Assembly: GCA_963708725.1 (NCBI GenBank)
Contig: CAVPTL010000007.1
Location: forward strand, 62,001-126,000
Direction of reading: 5' to 3'
Length of the DNA: 64,000 nt
DNA from: CAVPTL01 sp963708725
Lineage (GTDB): Bacteria > Actinomycetota > Thermoleophilia > Gaiellales > JAICJC01
Positions within the stretch are counted from its first letter, which is position 1; each line of letters begins with the position of its first letter. The notes beneath the pieces were generated by a model. It did no database searches. It had not been told where the DNA came from and saw only the letters and a list, made by a program, of their open reading frames with translations. Below are positions 60,865 through 64,000 of the stretch, one piece after another. The position numbers and the translations under genes are program-made.

Positions 60865-60905
60865 CGGGTGGTCTACAAGACCCCTGGGAGGGTGTCGACC
60901 ACCCG
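60865..60905 (+). terminator. Stem-loop at the end of the PAP2/COG4280 operon
   Basis: 9-bp stem CGGGTGGTC (60865-60873) with its complement at 60897-60905; the 23-nt loop contains a small inner hairpin (ACCC/GGGT). Starts right after the stop codon. Probable terminator or 3' end structure; no T-run. Confidence 0.45.
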
Positions 60906-61010
60906 ACCAGCGTCGCTCGAACACCGACGACGCGCTCTCACACATCGGGCGTTCGGGTAGTCAAGTCTTCCACGCCGACCTTGAGAAAACCATGAACCGC
61001 CGCAGCTGGA

Positions 61011-62981
61011 TCACGGTGCGGGAAGCGTCATCACAAAAGCGCCCGATCGCACCGTCGCCAGCGGATTGATCTGGGAGTAGGTGACGACGAAGTGGTGTCG
61101 GCGGCCATCTGCCTGGGACACGGTCAAAGACGCGCTCGCTCGGCCCGAGGAGAAGTTCCAACGTCCGGTTCCGGTGACCGCGGCGTTGGAGACGAACCTG
61201 GCGCCGGTCAGAATCATGCGGACGTTCGAGCCGCTCTCGATCCCCCTGAACGTTCCGCCGTAAAGCCCGCCGCCACGGTCACCGTCATCAGACCACCAGG
61301 TCTGCGTGGCGTCGGCCATCGCCTGGGTGGCGACGGTCGCCGCGCGCCGCACCCAGTCCGACGGATTGCCCACGACCACGTGCGCGCGGGCGGCGCCCGC
61401 CAACCGCCGCGGGAACGTGCCGGGGGTATGGATCGGCGGGACCCGCGAGGCGCACGAGGCGTCAATCGATGCGAGCTTTCCGGGCGTGGAGACAAACTCG
61501 CGCACCACATGCCGCCCGCAGCGGGTTGCGTCGGTCAGCAGGATGTCGCCCTCGGTGGCGGTGTGGACAGCGTTTTTGAGCACGACCAGGCGCGCCGACC
61601 GACCGACCTGGCGAAGCACCGCGGGCAGGTCGGACACCGGCGTCCACGAGTCGAGATCACCGCCGATCACCAGTACCGGGATGCGGGCGGGAATCAGCGG
61701 CGGCACCCGGCCGGCGGGGGGCTTTGGGTGACCGATGCGAGGCCATTTGAGGCAGGCGGTAAAGGCCTCTGAGTACGCGTTCATCGTGAGCCACTCGTGC
61801 GGGGTGAAGGGCTCCAGCGACGCCGCCGGAGCGGCCGCGATCGACGCTTGCAGCTGGGTCTCGCGGATGGCGAACGGCGAACGCATGTCAAACAGCTGCG
61901 GATAGTCGACGCAGCTCACCGCGAAGTACTGGCCATCGGAGTAGTCCGCTGCCGAATCGGGGGTTGCGTTGTCGTCCTGGCGGGCTTCGGCGGCAAGCCT
62001 CAGCAGGGGCTGCGGGACACCGGCAAGCGCCGCGCGGTCGGCGGCGTCCAGGTCGCGATAGATCAGCGGGTCAAAGCCGGCGTCGGAGGTGAGGTCGACC
62101 ATCGTTCTCACCGTGACCGACGCACGCACCCGTCCTCCCTCGGGGTTTCGCGTCCACCCGGCGATCGGGGCGCTACGCACTCGGGCAACCACGCGGGCGA
62201 CCCGGCGCCAGGGATCTCCGCCCGCCTGGCGTGAACAGGCGAGGTCGCGGCTGCACACTCGCCGGAACCCGTCGCGCGCTGTTGTGGCAGTCGAGGCATA
62301 CCACGGTGAAAGCCTGGTCACCGAGTAGGCGGAGTCGAGCACAACCGAGCGCAGCAGCGACGGATACCTCGAGGCGAACGACTGTGCGAACCACGAGCCG
62401 TAGGAGTCGCCGTAGAGATCGACACGGCCGGTGTGGAGCGCCCGGATGACGCCCGCCAGATCACCCGCAGCGTAGGCCGTTGCATACAGATCCGACGCCC
62501 CGGCGAGGTGGCGGCCGCAGATCCCCACCATTGCGTTGAAGGCGTTGGTGGCGGTGTCGCCCGCAAACCCTTGCAGTGCCCGGCATCGGATGCGCGCGGT
62601 ACCGCCGGTGCCGCGGTTATCGACCAGGAGCAGGTTCCGGGTTGCAAGCAGCGGCCGAAACAGTGCCCGGTACTCGGGCGCCGAGCCGGTGGACGGAAAT
62701 CCCGGCCCACCCTCGACCGCGACGATGGTGCCTGCGGGACGAGCCGTCGCCGGATACCACACGAACGACACGCCGAGCTTACCCGCCGCCGGGTGCGCCG
62801 GGTCGATCGGTTCACGGCGCACGCCGCACCACGCTGCCACAACGTTGTGGCAGCGGTGCACGGTCACCGATCCCACCCGCATGGTTGCCGGCGAGGCTGT
62901 GGCGGGTATCGCTGCAGCCACCGTGCCGGCCGCGATCGCAGCCGAGACGGCGAGCCGGCGGATCGTGGAGCGGCCTACCAT
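61011..62981 (-). CDS. Secreted alpha/beta-hydrolase, TAP-like tripeptidyl aminopeptidase (S33) type
   Basis: About 656 residues from ATG 62981 (an ATG codon at 63014 adds 11). Signal peptide RLAVSAAIAAGTVAAAIPAT. Alpha/beta hydrolase core with oxyanion segment VEGGPGFPS, nucleophile elbow GDSYGSW, acid in GGDLDSWTP and His in KNAVHTATEG; a cap inserted between. The last 100 residues (ESGSNVRMILTGARFVS to FVMTLPAP) form an extra beta-sandwich. Related enzymes remove tripeptides from secreted proteins. Confidence 0.87.
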   Translation of the reverse strand: MVGRSTIRRLAVSAAIAAGTVAAAIPATASPATMRVGSVTVHRCHNVVAAWCGVRREPIDPAHPAAGKLGVSFVWYPATARPAGTIVAVEGGPGFPSTGSAPEYRALFRPLLATRNLLLVDNRGTGGTARIRCRALQGFAGDTATNAFNAMVGICGRHLAGASDLYATAYAAGDLAGVIRALHTGRVDLYGDSYGSWFAQSFASRYPSLLRSVVLDSAYSVTRLSPWYASTATTARDGFRRVCSRDLACSRQAGGDPWRRVARVVARVRSAPIAGWTRNPEGGRVRASVTVRTMVDLTSDAGFDPLIYRDLDAADRAALAGVPQPLLRLAAEARQDDNATPDSAADYSDGQYFAVSCVDYPQLFDMRSPFAIRETQLQASIAAAPAASLEPFTPHEWLTMNAYSEAFTACLKWPRIGHPKPPAGRVPPLIPARIPVLVIGGDLDSWTPVSDLPAVLRQVGRSARLVVLKNAVHTATEGDILLTDATRCGRHVVREFVSTPGKLASIDASCASRVPPIHTPGTFPRRLAGAARAHVVVGNPSDWVRRAATVATQAMADATQTWWSDDGDRGGGLYGGTFRGIESGSNVRMILTGARFVSNAAVTGTGRWNFSSGRASASLTVSQADGRRHHFVVTYSQINPLATVRSGAFVMTLPAP

Positions 62982-63022
62982 GGAAGGAATCCACAATAGA
63001 CGAGGGCTGAGCATTGGCGAGC

Positions 63023-63418
63023 ATGGCTGACCTCCACGAGCTGGCCATGGCGTTTCCGGGGGCCACGACCGTGATCAACGACGACCGGCCGCGGTACCTG
63101 GTGGACGGCAAAATCTTCTGCATTCACCGCTCGCGGCGGCCAGATGCGGTCGACGCCGAGACCGGCGAGCGGCTCGACGACGTGCTGATGTTCCGGGTGC
63201 CCGATGTCGACGTGAAGGAGTTGCTGCTGAGCGACGACCGCGGGATCTACTTCACGACCCCGCACTTCAACGGCTACCCCGCCATCCTGGTGCGGATCCG
63301 CGACCTCGACCGGCTCGACCGCGACGAGCTCGGCGACCTGCTGGCCGACGCCTGGCTCACGCGCGCCAAGAAACGCGCCGCCAAAGCATGGCTCGAAACC
63401 CACACCGAGCATGAATAA
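63023..63418 (+). CDS. YjbR/MmcQ-family (DUF419) protein
   Basis: 131 residues from ATG 63023 (TTG 63014 also possible). Double-wing YjbR fold: MAFPGATTVINDDRPRYLVD, KIFCIHR, FRVPDVDVKELLLSDDRGIY, HFNGYPAILVRI and a C-terminal AWLTRAKKRAAKAWLE. DNA-binding-like fold, function unknown. The stop codon TAA (63416-63418) is inside palindromic repeat copy 5. Divergent from the alpha/beta-hydrolase gene; their 5' ends are close or overlapping. Confidence 0.88.
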   Translation: MADLHELAMAFPGATTVINDDRPRYLVDGKIFCIHRSRRPDAVDAETGERLDDVLMFRVPDVDVKELLLSDDRGIYFTTPHFNGYPAILVRIRDLDRLDRDELGDLLADAWLTRAKKRAAKAWLETHTEHE

Positions 63419-63440
63419 CGGTGCCAGGCACCGGTATTCA
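63412..63440. repeat. Palindromic repeat copy 5 (29 bp, one mismatch)
   Basis: TGAATAACGGTGCC, central A (63426), GGCACCGGTATTCA. One arm position is G instead of T, breaking one pair; it is the only imperfect copy. Contains the TAA stop of the YjbR gene. Confidence 0.8.
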
Positions 63441-63523
63441 CGAGTTTGCCGATTTCACCATTGGGCAACTGTTAGGCGGCCGGGCGGCTTCCCCGATCAC
63501 GTGTGGACAGCCGTCCGGCCTTA

Positions 63524-63560
63524 CCGTGAATAAATGGTGCCAGGCACCATTTATTCACGG
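63524..63560. repeat. Palindromic repeat copy 6 (37 bp, perfect)
   Basis: 18-bp arms CCGTGAATAAATGGTGCC and complement around A63542, 84 bp after copy 5. The TAA stop of the minus-strand DUF2071 gene (63551-63553) lies in the right arm. Confidence 0.85.
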
Positions 63561-64000
63561 CGGGGGAGCCAGGCGACGACGTCCAGGCGCCTGGCGAAAT
63601 GGGCCAGCGGGGGTTCGTCGCCGAGGGTGATGCCAAGCGGCTCGGTCATGGTGCAGCTCGACACCTCCGCCTCGGCCGGCTGGAGCGGCCAGGGCGCGTG
63701 ATCGATGTCGATTCGGCGCACTCGATCACGCCCATCGGCGGCGTACAGGCAGTAGCGGTCGGTCAGAAACGACTCGAGCGAGCCCGCAGCGCTTGGGACG
63801 ATCGCACCGGTCGGCCGGTACCGGGCAGCGAGCGCCGCCGGAGGGGCTCCCGAGTGGGTGCGGGTGCTCACGTACGTGAACGCATCGCCCTCCTCACGGA
63901 TGTCGATACTGGCGTCGTAGTACGGCAACTTCAGCCACCGCCGGGCAATCCGAACAGCCGTCGGCTGGGTCGCATCGAGCGAGAAGAACCACACGCCGGG
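63551..64000 (-). CDS. DUF2071 (YqjF-like) protein, 5' end outside window
   Basis: C-terminal 149 residues only; the frame is open to the window edge and the residues before VWFFSLDATQ belong to the domain, so the start is further right. Family markers: WFFSLDA, ARRWLKLPYYDASI, SFLTDRYCLYA, APWPLQPAEAEV and PLAHFARRLDVVAW. Uncharacterised acetoacetate-decarboxylase-like fold. Ends in a palindromic repeat. Confidence 0.85.
   Translation of the reverse strand, partial: PGVWFFSLDATQPTAVRIARRWLKLPYYDASIDIREEGDAFTYVSTRTHSGAPPAALAARYRPTGAIVPSAAGSLESFLTDRYCLYAADGRDRVRRIDIDHAPWPLQPAEAEVSSCTMTEPLGITLGDEPPLAHFARRLDVVAWLPRRE

Noticed and set aside
60865..60905. Folded element resembling a small RNA or tRNA fragment
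   Set aside because: Too short, no T-loop GTTCRA or CCA-type acceptor; better explained as a terminator.
22586..63560. Palindromic repeats considered as a CRISPR array or phage attachment sites
   Set aside because: Copies are dispersed, not regularly spaced, with no cas or integrase genes.

Overview
The window is high-GC DNA with dense gene packing, frequent GTG/TTG starts and many 1-4 nt stop/start overlaps (ATGA, GTGA, TTGA, TGATG). Gene content (NarL- and OmpR-type two-component systems, LppX-like lipoprotein, IclR/FadR regulators, many secreted repeat proteins) suggests a soil actinobacterium, most likely of the Thermoleophilia/Solirubrobacterales type. The lineage is an inference; there is no rRNA or tRNA gene here to fix it.

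Layout. 0-3.7 kb: a DHA2-type MFS exporter (frameshifted, running off the left edge) and small membrane or secreted proteins. 3.8-16.6 kb: a catabolic block with a VOC/epimerase-like protein, 3-hydroxyacyl-CoA dehydrogenase, quinone-reductase-like protein, then ketopantoate-reductase-like protein, SMP-30 lactonase, zinc alcohol dehydrogenase, a FadR-type GntR regulator, a MerR regulator, a complete Opp/Dpp ABC importer with fused ATPases, and an SDR. 16.6-21.1 kb: a secreted protein of 14 tandem Ig-like domains, interrupted by a frameshift. 21.2-22.6 kb: a ferric-reductase/NADPH-oxidase-like flavocytochrome with a 29-residue membrane peptide. 22.6-32.6 kb: a second sugar-acid type cluster (zinc dehydrogenase and IclR regulator; then a degenerate M24 protein, a U32-like TIM barrel, an IlvD/Edd dehydratase and a CUT1 sugar ABC importer including its ATPase). 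32.6-40.8 kb: a NarL two-component system, membrane proteins, a succinate-semialdehyde-type dehydrogenase and clusters of very small proteins. 40.8-49.6 kb and 54.6-60.9 kb: envelope and phosphorus functions (three secreted phosphoesterases, a phospholipase-D/cardiolipin-synthase-like protein, UppP-like protein, DedA, PAP2 phosphatase, GH16 glucanase, two paralogous beta-propellers and a PhoP/MprA-like two-component pair). 49.7-54.4 kb: an ABC efflux pair, a second NarL system and a lipoprotein. 60.9-64 kb: TAP-like alpha/beta hydrolase, YjbR/MmcQ protein and a DUF2071 protein cut by the right edge.

Most interesting signals. (1) Six intergenic sites in the phosphatase/envelope region carry CTCA pairs spaced exactly 11 bp, as in PhoB/PhoP boxes. 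Three of them sit exactly where the -35 box should be, and one lies upstream of the window's own OmpR-family regulator gene, pointing to a local phosphate- or envelope-stress regulon. (2) Six copies of a near-perfect palindrome with core GGTGCC(T/A)GGCACC, four of which contain the stop codon of a flanking gene. (3) About ten genes have a -10-like hexamer 6-8 nt before the start codon and no Shine-Dalgarno sequence, implying common leaderless transcription. (4) An uncharacterised trio of 64-69 residue proteins joined by identical 11-nt overlaps.

All motif scans were done by eye, so counts are minima and statistical significance was not computed.
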